From CAYRVF01 sp964427535 (GTDB taxonomy: Bacteria; Chloroflexota; Ktedonobacteria; Ktedonobacterales; JADMIN01), in contig CAYRVF010000079.1 of NCBI GenBank assembly GCA_964427535.1, positions 1 to 26,188 of the forward strand: a DNA stretch of 26,188 nt, in the 5' to 3' direction. Below the pieces are notes generated by a model, which saw only the letters and a program-made list of their open reading frames with translations, was not told the origin of the DNA and ran no database searches. How positions within the stretch are numbered: position 1 is the stretch's first letter; each line of letters begins with the position of its first letter. Shown one piece after another: positions 14,283-21,671 of the stretch. The translations under genes were made by a program, and so were the position numbers.

Positions 14283-16454
14283 ATGACGGAGACTTCGACG
14301 ACATCTGCGCCGTTCTCGATCGAGGAGACGGCCATCGTACCGCCGCCGGGCATGAAGATTCCGACGTCGTTCTCGTTCAGTCGGGATGACGCCGAGGTGA
14401 CGTATCTGCTCGGGTCGGGTGACCCGCCGGTGCAACAGCTCCAGGCGCTCTCTACGTCCAACGGCGCGACGAGCGTCCGCGCCACTCCGCCGGGGGGCGG
14501 TCTGCGTGAAGAGAACCTCTCGCCAGAGGAGGAGCTGCGCCGCCAGCGTGAGCGCAGTCTGTCCGTCGGCATCACACGCTATAGCCGGGCCGAAAACTCC
14601 GACCGCATCCTTGTGCCGATCGGCGGCGACATCTACGTGCAGGACACTGCCGGAGCGCCGCTGCGCCGCGTCGTGTCGAGCGCGGGCCAGCCTCCCGCGC
14701 TGACGCCCGCGCTCTCGCCTGACGGCAGCCAGGTCGCATTCGTGCGGGAAGGCGAAGTCTACGTCGTATCCGCCGACGGTGGCGCGGCGCGGCAGGTGAC
14801 GTCCGGCGCGCGCGAGGCCGGCAGGCAGAACGGCGTCGCCGAATACATCGTGCAGGAAGAGTTTGGCAGGGCGGAGGGCTTCTGGTGGTCGCCCGACGGC
14901 CAGTCGATTGCCTTCACCGAGATCGACGAGTCACCCGTGCCGCCCTACCGCATCCTCCATCTCGGACAGGACACGACCGGCCCGGAGGCCGAGGAGGTCC
15001 ACCGTTACCCGTTCGCGGGCGCGGCGAACGCGGCCGTGCGGCTGGGCGTCGTCCCCGCGGCGGGCGGCGCGCCGATGTGGATGGATATCGATCTGGGCTT
15101 CGAGGTGTATCTGCCTGAGGTCTTCTGGTGGCGCGATGGTACGCTCGGTGCCATTCTCGTCAACCGCGAGCAGACGGCGGTGTACGTCGCGCGCTTCGAT
15201 CCCGCGACGGGCACCCGGACGGTGTTGCACAGCGAGACCTCCTACTACTGGATCAACCTGCGGCGCGACTCGCTCGCGCAGCTCGCGGGAGGTGGCTTCC
15301 TGTGGGCGTCGGAGCGGTCCGGCTTCCGCCACCTCTACGCCTATTCCGCCGACGGGCAACTCATTCGCCAGCTCACCGACGGCGAGTGGATGGTAGACGA
15401 CATCGCCGGCGTGGATGACGAGCGCGGCATCGTCTACTTCACCGGTAACCGCGAGCATCCGACCGAGACGCAGCTCTACGCGGTGCCGCTCGCTGGCGGC
15501 GAGGTGCGGCGGATCACGACAGCAGCTGGCACGCATGCCGTGACGCTGGACCACGGGTTCACCCGGTTCATCGACGTATTCAGCGCGCTCGATACGCCAC
15601 CCACGGTCACCCTGCGCTCGCTTGAGGATGGCCGCGAACTCTTCGCGCTCGACGTGCCGCCCGACCCGCGCGTGGCGGCGTTTCACCTCGCGCCGCCGGA
15701 ACTGGTTACGCTGACCTCCCGCGACGGCGTGACGCTGCATGGTGCGGTCTACCGTCCGCCAGCCTCCTTCGGTAGCGGGCCGTATCCGACGATCGTGCAT
15801 GTCTACGGCGGACCGGGGCCGCAGATGGTGACCAATAGCTGGGGGATGACATCCGCGATGCTGCTGCAGTACCTGCGGGTGCGCGGCTTCCTCGTCTTCC
15901 GGCTGGACAATCGGGGCAGCGCCCGGCGTGGGCTGGTGTTTGAGGGTGCGATTCGCCGCCGCATGGGCACCGTCGAGGTCGAAGACCAGGTAGACGGCGT
16001 GCGCTGGCTCGTCGAGCAAGGCCTGGCCGACCCGGCGCGAGTGGGCATCTTCGGCGCCAGCTACGGCGGATACATGACGCTGATGTCGTTGCTGAAGGCG
16101 CCCGAGACCTTCTCGGTGGGTGTCGCCACCGCGCCCGTGACCTCGTGGGATGGCTACGACACCGCCTATACCGAGCGCTACATGAGCACACCGCAGGCAA
16201 ATCCAGAGGGCTACGCGCAGGGGAGCGTGCTGCGGTATGTCGATCGGCTGCGTGGCAAGCTGCTGCTGGTACATGGCATGATCGACGAGAACGTGCATTT
16301 CCGCCACACCGCGCGCCTGCTCAATGCGCTCATCGCCGCCCGCAAGGACTACGACACGCTGTTTCTGCCCGACGAGCGCCACATGGTGCGTCACCTCGTC
16401 GACCGCACGTACCTGAACGAGCGCACCGTGAGCTACTTCGAGCGCAATCTGTAG
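14283..16454 (+). CDS. S9 family peptidase, dipeptidyl-peptidase IV type
   Basis: A 723-residue serine exopeptidase. A beta-propeller (about 60-480) has TolB-like strands such as LSPDGSQVAFVREGEVYVV and WSPDGQSIAFTEID. The DPP-IV glutamate motif VQEEFGRAEGFWWSPDG (Glu192, Glu193), which binds the substrate N-terminus, marks the S9B subgroup. The C-terminal alpha/beta-hydrolase (about 490-723) has the nucleophile GASYGGYM (Ser593), Asp668 in HGMIDENV, and His700 in DERHMVR. It should remove dipeptides after Pro or Ala. No signal peptide is present, so it is probably cytoplasmic and used for peptide recycling. The ATG at 14283 has only a weak AAGG about 10 nt upstream, and no better start is visible. 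Length agrees with bacterial DPP-IV homologues (about 700-750). Confidence 0.93.
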   Translation: MTETSTTSAPFSIEETAIVPPPGMKIPTSFSFSRDDAEVTYLLGSGDPPVQQLQALSTSNGATSVRATPPGGGLREENLSPEEELRRQRERSLSVGITRYSRAENSDRILVPIGGDIYVQDTAGAPLRRVVSSAGQPPALTPALSPDGSQVAFVREGEVYVVSADGGAARQVTSGAREAGRQNGVAEYIVQEEFGRAEGFWWSPDGQSIAFTEIDESPVPPYRILHLGQDTTGPEAEEVHRYPFAGAANAAVRLGVVPAAGGAPMWMDIDLGFEVYLPEVFWWRDGTLGAILVNREQTAVYVARFDPATGTRTVLHSETSYYWINLRRDSLAQLAGGGFLWASERSGFRHLYAYSADGQLIRQLTDGEWMVDDIAGVDDERGIVYFTGNREHPTETQLYAVPLAGGEVRRITTAAGTHAVTLDHGFTRFIDVFSALDTPPTVTLRSLEDGRELFALDVPPDPRVAAFHLAPPELVTLTSRDGVTLHGAVYRPPASFGSGPYPTIVHVYGGPGPQMVTNSWGMTSAMLLQYLRVRGFLVFRLDNRGSARRGLVFEGAIRRRMGTVEVEDQVDGVRWLVEQGLADPARVGIFGASYGGYMTLMSLLKAPETFSVGVATAPVTSWDGYDTAYTERYMSTPQANPEGYAQGSVLRYVDRLRGKLLLVHGMIDENVHFRHTARLLNALIAARKDYDTLFLPDERHMVRHLVDRTYLNERTVSYFERNL

Positions 16455-16460
16455 GCAGAT

Positions 16461-16500
16461 CTCTCCCCCTACCCCCTCCCCTTGGAGGGGCGGGGCCGTG
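16461..16500. repeat. C-rich/G-rich palindromic element, copy C
   Basis: CTCTCCCCCTACCCCCTCCC is followed by CTTGGAGGGGCGGGG. CCCCTCC and GGAGGGG pair over a CCTT loop, directly after the S9 peptidase stop. It probably helps end that transcript, and it is related to copies A, B and D. Confidence 0.55.
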
Positions 16501-16562
16501 CGGCGAGGCGGGAGGCCAAGGGCACGGCGGGTGCTGGCTCAATTCGCAGCCCCTGTGCGTTC

Positions 16563-16597
16563 TGTAGGGGCGAGGCATGTCTCACCCCTATTGGACG
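16563..16597. repeat. GTAGGGGCGA hairpin repeat, copy 2
   Basis: TAGGGGCGAG and CTCACCCCTA pair at 9 of 10 positions over the loop GCATGT, followed by TTGGACGG. The layout and motif order match the copy at 14161. It lies in the gap before rpsT. Confidence 0.5.
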
Positions 16598-16647
16598 GCG
16601 GACCAACGGGGTGGCGCTGGAACACGGGCGTGCCGTGCCAGCCTGTA

Positions 16648-16676
16648 TTGCTCTTGGCTGGCGCATCTGATATACT
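16648..16676 (+). promoter_or_regulatory. Sigma-70-type promoter for rpsT
   Basis: TTGCTC (16648-16653), a 17-bp spacer, and TATACT (16671-16676) form the best promoter in the window. The predicted start near 16683 gives a leader of about 107 nt before rpsT, long enough for the autogenous control known for S20 in other bacteria. Confidence 0.65.
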
Positions 16677-16789
16677 ATTTGGGTTGCCACTGCGGGGTCG
16701 TGCCGGTGCGCGCATCCACGAACCGCTGATGAGTCGATGAGAACGTTGAGCCGGGGCCGTGAGCCCGCTGCGGGAGGACGTAGACACCT

Positions 16790-17068
16790 ATGCCGAATCT
16801 TCGGTCGGCCAAGAAGCGCATGCGCATTGAAATCAAGCGGCGCGCGCGCAATGCTTCCGTGAAATCCACCGTCCGGACGTATGTGACGAGAGCGCGCAGC
16901 GCGATCGCCACCGACGCCGGAGCACCCGAGACTGAGACGGCCATCCGTGAGGCGATCAGCAATCTCGACCGGGCCGTCACCAAGGGGGTGCTCCACCCCA
17001 ACAACGCCGCCCGCCGCAAGTCGCGGCTGATGGCTCGCCTGCACAAGATGCAGGCCGCGCAGGGATAG
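16790..17068 (+). CDS. rpsT: 30S ribosomal protein S20
   Basis: A 92-residue basic protein of the S20 family that binds 16S rRNA early in 30S assembly. The N-terminus MPNLRSAKKRMRIEIKRRAR matches the conserved S20 start (usually MAN..SAKKR.R...KRR.RN). The central helix has VKSTVRTYVTRARSAI, and the C-terminal part has the hallmark GVLHPNNAARRKSRLMARL (residues 66-84). The length is typical (85-95). GGAGGA at 16773-16778 is 11 nt upstream of the ATG, slightly far. It has its own promoter and a strong hairpin downstream, so it is a single-gene transcript. Confidence 0.98.
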   Translation: MPNLRSAKKRMRIEIKRRARNASVKSTVRTYVTRARSAIATDAGAPETETAIREAISNLDRAVTKGVLHPNNAARRKSRLMARLHKMQAAQG

Positions 17069-17122
17069 CAGCGCCCTCGCGGTCGTGCCCGGCTCGGCGA
17101 GCGATACCCTCGCCAACACGAG

Positions 17123-17155
17123 AAAGCGGAGTCCGTGCTATGCGGACTCCGCTTT
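17123..17155 (+). terminator. Intrinsic-type terminator after rpsT
   Basis: AAAGCGGAGTCCG (17123-17135) and CGGACTCCGCTTT (17143-17155) form a perfect 13-bp stem with a 7-nt loop. The stem ends in TTT, and the following DNA is pyrimidine-rich but lacks a long T-run. It lies 55 bp after rpsT and is the strongest hairpin in the window. Confidence 0.75.
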
Positions 17156-17350
17156 GCTGTGCCCTCTGTTCTTCCCGTTCTCATTTTCGGTAGAATGTGG
17201 CAGACATCCGTCTCCGAGCGTCCTTATCTGTGGCGAGACTACGGTCATCATCGTCGTGGAAGATGTGGCATATATCCTGCTCCGCCGACTATCGAAACAG
17301 GAAGGCGAAGTTATCGCAGGTATGGCGGAGATCGAAAGGAACCGGGGCAG

Positions 17351-17806
17351 ATGGAGCGCTGGAAAGCACTTCTCATCGGCGGGGCCATTACGGGTGCTGT
17401 CGTCGCGCTGGGCCTCGCGGTGTGGTTTACGGTCGAGGGCTGGTGGCCGATTGTCGTCGATATCGTGCTGGCGTTGACGGCGCTGGTCACGATGCTGCTC
17501 ACATTCGCGCTGGTCGTCGCGGTGGTGTACCTCGTACTGACGCTGCGCGAGCTCAAGGCCGAGGTCAACCCTGTGCTGGCGTCGTTGCAGTCAACGACCA
17601 ACACCGTCAAAGAGACTGCCGAATCCGCGCGGACGTTTGGCGTCGCTCCAACCGTGCGGACGGCGAGCGTGCTGGTCGGCGCGGGCGAGGTCGCGGCGGT
17701 GGTGCTGGGCAGGGGCAGGGCACGCTCCCGCGCGGAGCAGCGCCAGCGACGGCGCCAGCAGATCGAGCGCGAAATGACAAGGAGCGAGCTGAATGGGCAC
17801 GAATGA
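17351..17806 (+). CDS. Small DUF948-like membrane protein
   Basis: A 151-residue protein with two hydrophobic helices (about 5-27 and 32-62), then LRELKAEVNPVLASLQSTTNTVKETAES. That amphipathic helix resembles DUF948 proteins, which have one N-terminal TM and a coiled region. The C-terminus is strongly basic (RGRARSRAEQRQRRRQQIERE) and could bind nucleic acid or acidic membrane lipids. The ATG at 17351 follows AAAGGA (17335-17340) at 10 nt. The gene overlaps the next by 14 nt, so the pair is co-translated. DUF948 function is not known from the sequence; an envelope or general-stress role is a guess. Confidence 0.75.
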   Translation: MERWKALLIGGAITGAVVALGLAVWFTVEGWWPIVVDIVLALTALVTMLLTFALVVAVVYLVLTLRELKAEVNPVLASLQSTTNTVKETAESARTFGVAPTVRTASVLVGAGEVAAVVLGRGRARSRAEQRQRRRQQIEREMTRSELNGHE

Positions 17807-18206
17807 GCCGAACTGGCTCCGTACCATCGGCGACATCGCCGGGACGCTGCTGCTGCTGGAGCTCATTGTCATCCTGCTGGTCGTCTGCGTCCTCACGATC
17901 ACGCTGGCAGTCGCGGCGTGGTGGGTGCATAATCACGCGCGACCAGTGCTCGATATCGCCAGCGAGCGGGCGATTCAGGCGCTGAATGTCGCGACCACCG
18001 GCAGCGACCGGGTGGTCAGTGGCATCGCTGAGTTCCACGGTCGCCGGCAACAACTGGAGACGGCGCTGAGGATATTGTTGTTTGGCAGGCGCGCCATCCA
18101 ACCAGCGTCGCGGCCACCTGAGGCTGTCACCGGTCCGGCAGCCGCCTCGGTCGGCAACTCGCCGCTCGCGGGTTTTGGCCCCGGTGAGTTGCCTCCGCCC
18201 GAATAA
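17793..18206 (+). CDS. Small single-TM membrane protein, partner of DUF948-like gene
   Basis: A 137-residue protein. One long hydrophobic helix (about 15-45, GTLLLLELIVILLVVCVLTI) is followed by an amphipathic stretch (50-90) and a Pro/Ala/Gly-rich tail. Its layout resembles the preceding gene, with an N-terminal anchor and a cytoplasmic or extracytoplasmic helix. The ATG at 17793 has AAGGAG (17779-17784) 8 nt upstream and lies inside the end of the upstream gene, a clear sign of translational coupling. I do not recognise a named family. Confidence 0.72.
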   Translation: MGTNEPNWLRTIGDIAGTLLLLELIVILLVVCVLTITLAVAAWWVHNHARPVLDIASERAIQALNVATTGSDRVVSGIAEFHGRRQQLETALRILLFGRRAIQPASRPPEAVTGPAAASVGNSPLAGFGPGELPPPE

Positions 18207-18208
18207 AG

Positions 18209-18234
18209 CCGCCGCGCAATCGCACGCGCGGCGG
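18209..18234 (+). terminator. GC-rich hairpin after the small membrane gene pair
   Basis: CCGCCGCGC (18209-18217) and GCGCGGCGG (18226-18234) form a perfect 9-bp stem with an 8-nt loop, 3 bp after the TAA. It has no T-run, but its position suggests an end for the gene pair and a separate transcript for the MFS gene. Confidence 0.5.
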
Positions 18235-18313
18235 GTGCACAGCGGAACGGCAACGGAGTCGCCAATGGCCGCTGAGTGTTCCGCAAACTGAACAGATCCC
18301 AAGTAGCTTGTCC

Positions 18314-19690
18314 ATGCTCCGTTCTGTGCTTCGCCGCTATCGCGCCTTCGGCCGCAACGCCCGGCTGTATTTGCTCTCGAATACGCTTCAGGCGGTGGCC
18401 GCGGGCGCGATTGGCGTGCTCTACACTCTCTTCCTCACGGCGCTCGGCTATAACGGCGCGTTCGTGGGGCTCGTCGTGTTCGTGGGTGTGCTCGGTGGCG
18501 CGCTCGGCATTCTGCCCGCTGGTCCGCTCGTCGACCGCTTCGGCTGGAAGGCGATGTTGATCTGGTCGGACGTCATCGGTGGCGTCGCGGTCGCGCTCCA
18601 GCTCTTCTTCCCGTCCGCCCCTGTGATCGTGCTGACGAGCCTGGGCGTCGGCGCGTCAGTCGCGATTGTGCTGGTCGTCAACAATCCGCTGCTCGCCGCG
18701 AACAGCACGCCCCAGGAACGAACGGCGCTCTTCGGACTGAGCAACGCGCTCAACTACCTCGCGCTCGCCGCCGGCAGCCTGCTTGGGGGCGCGCTGCCAC
18801 GATTCTTCTCGCGCCCATCCGTTCAGACGTGGCCCGTCGTCGAGCTGCTGCGCCCGGTGCTGGTAACCGGCGCGGTGGCGCAGAGCTATCAGCTTGCGCT
18901 GCTGACGGTCGGCGCCCTCGCCCTGCCGTCAATCCTGCCGGTCTTTCTCCTGCGCGAGGACCGTCGCCCGCGACCGGCGGACACGCCAGCGCACGCCGCG
19001 TCACGTGTGTCGCCGCGCGCGCGCGCGGCGGAGCTACTCCGTCGTGGAGCCGACATCGCGCGTGGCCCGATCGGGCGTTTCTCGCTCAGCCAGCTCTTCC
19101 TCGGCTTCGGCGCGGGGATGTTCGTGCCCTATATCAACCTCTATTTCGTGCATGGGCTCGGCGTGAGCGTTGGCCGCTTCAGCGTAGTCGCGACCCTCCA
19201 GACCGGGCTGCTGGCGCTCGCCGCGTTGGTCTCCGCGCCACTGTCCGAGCGTTTCGGCAAGGTCCCGCTGATTGTGGTCGTGCAGGTGCTTGGCCTGCCC
19301 TTTCTGATTGGTCTGGGCATCTCGCCGCCGTTCGCCGTCGCGGCGCTGCTCTTTCTCGCACACAGCACGATCGCGAATATCGCGCAGTCGCCGCTGCAAG
19401 TCGTCCTCATGGAGGCAGTACCGAAGACGTCGCGCGGATTGGCGAGCGAGGTATATAACGGCAGCAACCAGGGTGCGTGGGGCATCGGCGCGCTCGTGGG
19501 TGGGGCGCTGATTACGCTGGGCGGCTACGGCCTGCCCTTCTTCGTCGCGGGGGGCGCGTACGTCATTAGCATTGCCTTGCTGGCGTCGTGGTTCTGGCCC
19601 ACGCGTGCGCATCCCGTGTCAGATACGCCCCCACCGGCGGAAGTGCCGCGAGCCGGGATACGCGCGGGGGCAGACGGCGAGGACCTCTAG
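18314..19690 (+). CDS. MFS transporter
   Basis: A 458-residue integral membrane protein with about 12 hydrophobic helices in two halves joined by a charged loop (about 215-245, with LREDRRPRPADTPAH). The first-half loop 2-3 has GPLVDRFGWKAMLIWSD, matching the MFS motif G-x-x-x-D-R-x-G-R-[RK], and the second half has APLSERFGKVPLIV at the equivalent place. ANSTPQERTALFGLSNALNYLA and SRGLASEVYNGSNQGAW resemble drug-efflux-type MFS members. The substrate is unknown. The ATG at 18314 is preferred; a TTG two codons earlier (18308) is possible, and neither has a strong ribosome site. The gene is transcribed in the same direction as its neighbours but is separated by hairpins and gaps. Confidence 0.9.
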   Translation: MLRSVLRRYRAFGRNARLYLLSNTLQAVAAGAIGVLYTLFLTALGYNGAFVGLVVFVGVLGGALGILPAGPLVDRFGWKAMLIWSDVIGGVAVALQLFFPSAPVIVLTSLGVGASVAIVLVVNNPLLAANSTPQERTALFGLSNALNYLALAAGSLLGGALPRFFSRPSVQTWPVVELLRPVLVTGAVAQSYQLALLTVGALALPSILPVFLLREDRRPRPADTPAHAASRVSPRARAAELLRRGADIARGPIGRFSLSQLFLGFGAGMFVPYINLYFVHGLGVSVGRFSVVATLQTGLLALAALVSAPLSERFGKVPLIVVVQVLGLPFLIGLGISPPFAVAALLFLAHSTIANIAQSPLQVVLMEAVPKTSRGLASEVYNGSNQGAWGIGALVGGALITLGGYGLPFFVAGGAYVISIALLASWFWPTRAHPVSDTPPPAEVPRAGIRAGADGEDL

Positions 19691-19869
19691 TATACGCCGC
19701 CTGCTCGTATGGCATGCTTTTTGCTACCTGATAGCAGCCTTTCCTGATGGTCGAGGAACAGGTGGCGCGGCGACGCGCGAGCGGCCAGGCCGGCAGTTTT
19801 CCGCTAACAGACGGATGGTGCGTCTGCGATTCGCACTGTTCGCTTCTCGCGTCTGGTCCTGCCGTTGGA

Positions 19870-19886
19870 TATACTGAGACGCTGTG
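19870..19886 (+). promoter_or_regulatory. -10 box for the PAS/kinase operon
   Basis: TATACT (19870-19875) lies 51 bp before the ATG at 19926 and 9 bp before an in-frame GTG at 19884. No clear -35 is visible at 16-18 bp. Initiation near 19882 would give a leader of about 44 nt that includes GGGAGG, or a nearly leaderless GTG start. Confidence 0.4.
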
Positions 19887-19925
19887 ACCCCATCTAGTCC
19901 TGCTTCGACGGGAGGTTCCACGTTC

Positions 19926-21671
19926 ATGTCCGATACTGCTCTGCCAGATGCTCTCTCCGCGACACGCACGAGCGTTGCGCATGTGAAACCGCATGGGTCA
20001 CTGGACGCCGACATCATCATCGCGAATGCGCCGGACCCGCTGTTTGTCTCGGACCTCGAAGGCAAGATCCTCCAAGCCAATGACGCCGTCTCGCAACTGC
20101 TCGGCTTCCGCGCCGACGAGGTCATCGAGGAGTCACTCTCTCGCTTCATCAGCACTGACGAAACGCGCGAGTTCATGGCGGCGCTCGGCGAAGTGGTCGA
20201 GCGCGGCGTGACCCGCAACGCGCGCCTGAATCCCCGCAGCGCCTCGGGCGAGGTGATCCCCACAACGCTCAACGCGTCGGCCTTGCGTGATACCGATGGC
20301 AACGTCATCGGCGCGATTGGCATCCTGCGCGACATGCGCGAGCTGGACAAAGCGCTGGCCTACGCCGACAGCCTGATCAAGAACGCGCCGGACCCGGTGT
20401 TCGTCTCGGACCTCGAAGGCAAGATCCTCACCGCGAATGACGCGGTGTATGAACTGCTCGGCTTCCGCACGGATGAGGTGCTGGAACAATCGCTCTCGCG
20501 GTTCATCAGCACCGACGAGACGCGTGAGTTCACCGCCGCCCTCGAAGAGGTAGTCGAGCGCGGCGTCACCCGTAACGCGCGCCTGAATCCCCGCAGCGCG
20601 TCTGGCGAGATCATCCCCACGACGATGAACGCGTCGGCCTTGCGCGACTCGGACGGTAAGGTGATCGGCGCCATCGGTATCTTGCGCGACATGCGCGAGC
20701 TCGATAAGGCCCGCGCCTACGCCGAGAGCCTGATCAAGAACGCGCCGGACCCGGTGTTCGTCTCGGACCTCGAAGGCAAGATCACGCTGGCCAACGACGC
20801 CGTCTCGCAGTTGCTCGGATTCCGACCGGATGAGCTCATCGAGCAGTCGCTCTCACGCATCATCAGCCCCGAGGAGACGCGCGAGTTTCTTGAGGCGCTG
20901 CGCGAGGTGGTCGAGCGCGAGGAGGGCACGCAGGGCATCAGCGCGGGGGCACAGGCCGAGGCGATGCTGCGCACGAACGAACGTGGCGTCACCCGCAACG
21001 TCGCGCTGAATCCCCGCAGCGCCTCGGGCGAGGTGATCCCGACCAGCCTGAACGCGTCGGCCTTGCGCGACTCGGACGGTAAGGTGATCGGCGCCATCGG
21101 TATCTTGCGCGACATGCGCGAGCTCGATAAGGCCCGCGCCTACGCCGAGAGCCTGATCAAGAACGCGCCGGACCCGGTGTTCGTCTCGGACCTCGAAGGC
21201 AAGATCACGCTGGCCAACGACGCCGTGTACGAGCTACTCGGCTTCCGCGCCGACGAGGTGTTGGAGCAATCCCTCTCGCGGTTCATTAGCCCTGAGGAGA
21301 CGCGAGCATTCACCGCCGCCCTGCGCGAGGTGGTGGAGCGCGGCGTGACCCGTAACGCAAGCCTCAATCCTCGTAGCGCGTCTGGCGAGATCATCCCCAC
21401 GACCCTCAATGCCTCGGCGCTGCGCGATGTAGACGGCAAGGTGATTGGCGCCATCGGTATTCTGCGCGACATGCGTGCGTATGAGCAGGTGGTGCGCGAC
21501 CTGCAGGAATCTAAGACCGAGCTGCAGGAGAAGATTCTGGACCTCGAAAAGTTTGAAGAGGTGGTCGTCGGCCGCGAGCTGAAGATGATCGCGCTCGAGA
21601 AGGAGATCGAGAGTCTGAAGGAGCGCGTGGAGAAGATCGACGCTGACAGGTTGCCGAACCGATGGTCGTAG
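19926..21671 (+). CDS. Four-PAS-domain sensor protein with coiled-coil tail, no kinase
   Basis: A 581-residue soluble protein made of four consecutive PAS domains, each opening with NAPDP.FVSDLEGKI. The NAPDP starts are at residues 34, 153, 272 and 413 (periods 119, 119, 141). Each PAS ends in IGAIGILRDMR, the PAC-type strand, and runs into a short helix (ELDKARAYAESLIK). PAS3 has 22 extra residues (about 331-352). The C-terminus (520-575) is a coiled coil with FEEVVVGRELKMIALEKEIE, a signalling-helix type normally found just before HisKA. No output domain is present. The ATG at 19926 follows GGGAGG (19910-19915). The stop overlaps the next kinase gene by 10 nt, so the two are coupled. It probably passes PAS signals to that kinase through coiled-coil contact. 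Ligand or cofactor is unknown; no His/Cys signature for haem or flavin stands out. Confidence 0.92.
   Translation: MSDTALPDALSATRTSVAHVKPHGSLDADIIIANAPDPLFVSDLEGKILQANDAVSQLLGFRADEVIEESLSRFISTDETREFMAALGEVVERGVTRNARLNPRSASGEVIPTTLNASALRDTDGNVIGAIGILRDMRELDKALAYADSLIKNAPDPVFVSDLEGKILTANDAVYELLGFRTDEVLEQSLSRFISTDETREFTAALEEVVERGVTRNARLNPRSASGEIIPTTMNASALRDSDGKVIGAIGILRDMRELDKARAYAESLIKNAPDPVFVSDLEGKITLANDAVSQLLGFRPDELIEQSLSRIISPEETREFLEALREVVEREEGTQGISAGAQAEAMLRTNERGVTRNVALNPRSASGEVIPTSLNASALRDSDGKVIGAIGILRDMRELDKARAYAESLIKNAPDPVFVSDLEGKITLANDAVYELLGFRADEVLEQSLSRFISPEETRAFTAALREVVERGVTRNASLNPRSASGEIIPTTLNASALRDVDGKVIGAIGILRDMRAYEQVVRDLQESKTELQEKILDLEKFEEVVVGRELKMIALEKEIESLKERVEKIDADRLPNRWS
20626..20803 (+). 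repeat. 178-bp duplicated tract in the PAS array, copy 1
   Basis: This tract is identical, base for base as read by eye, to 21049-21226, an offset of 423 bp (141 codons). It covers the end of PAS2 and the beginning of PAS3, while copy 2 covers the end of PAS3 and the beginning of PAS4. Synonymous sites have not diverged, so duplication or gene conversion is recent. Confidence 0.85.
21049..21226 (+). repeat. 178-bp duplicated tract in the PAS array, copy 2
   Basis: Second copy of the tract at 20626-20803. The flanking sequence differs at once on both sides (CTCGCAG after copy 1, GTACGAG after copy 2), which limits the exchanged block. Confidence 0.85.

Larger units (their letters stand above)
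16455..16647. other. Intergenic region before the rpsT promoter, two repeats
   Basis: The gap between the S9 peptidase and rpsT totals 335 bp. This first part holds palindrome copy C (16461-16500) and the second GTAGGGGCGA hairpin (16563-16597). I see no gene in it. The rest is the rpsT promoter and leader. Confidence 0.6.

Noticed and set aside
14931..16394. Long open frame antisense to the S9 peptidase (about 487 codons)
   Set aside because: It mirrors the GC-rich codon pattern of the real gene, has no ribosome site and no recognisable motifs, while the plus strand has complete DPP-IV motifs.
16725..16750. CTGATGAGTCGATGAGAAC, similar to a hammerhead ribozyme core
   Set aside because: The first core strand CTGATGA is present, but the required GAAA after stem II is not, stem II does not close, and no cleavage-site strand with matching stems is visible.
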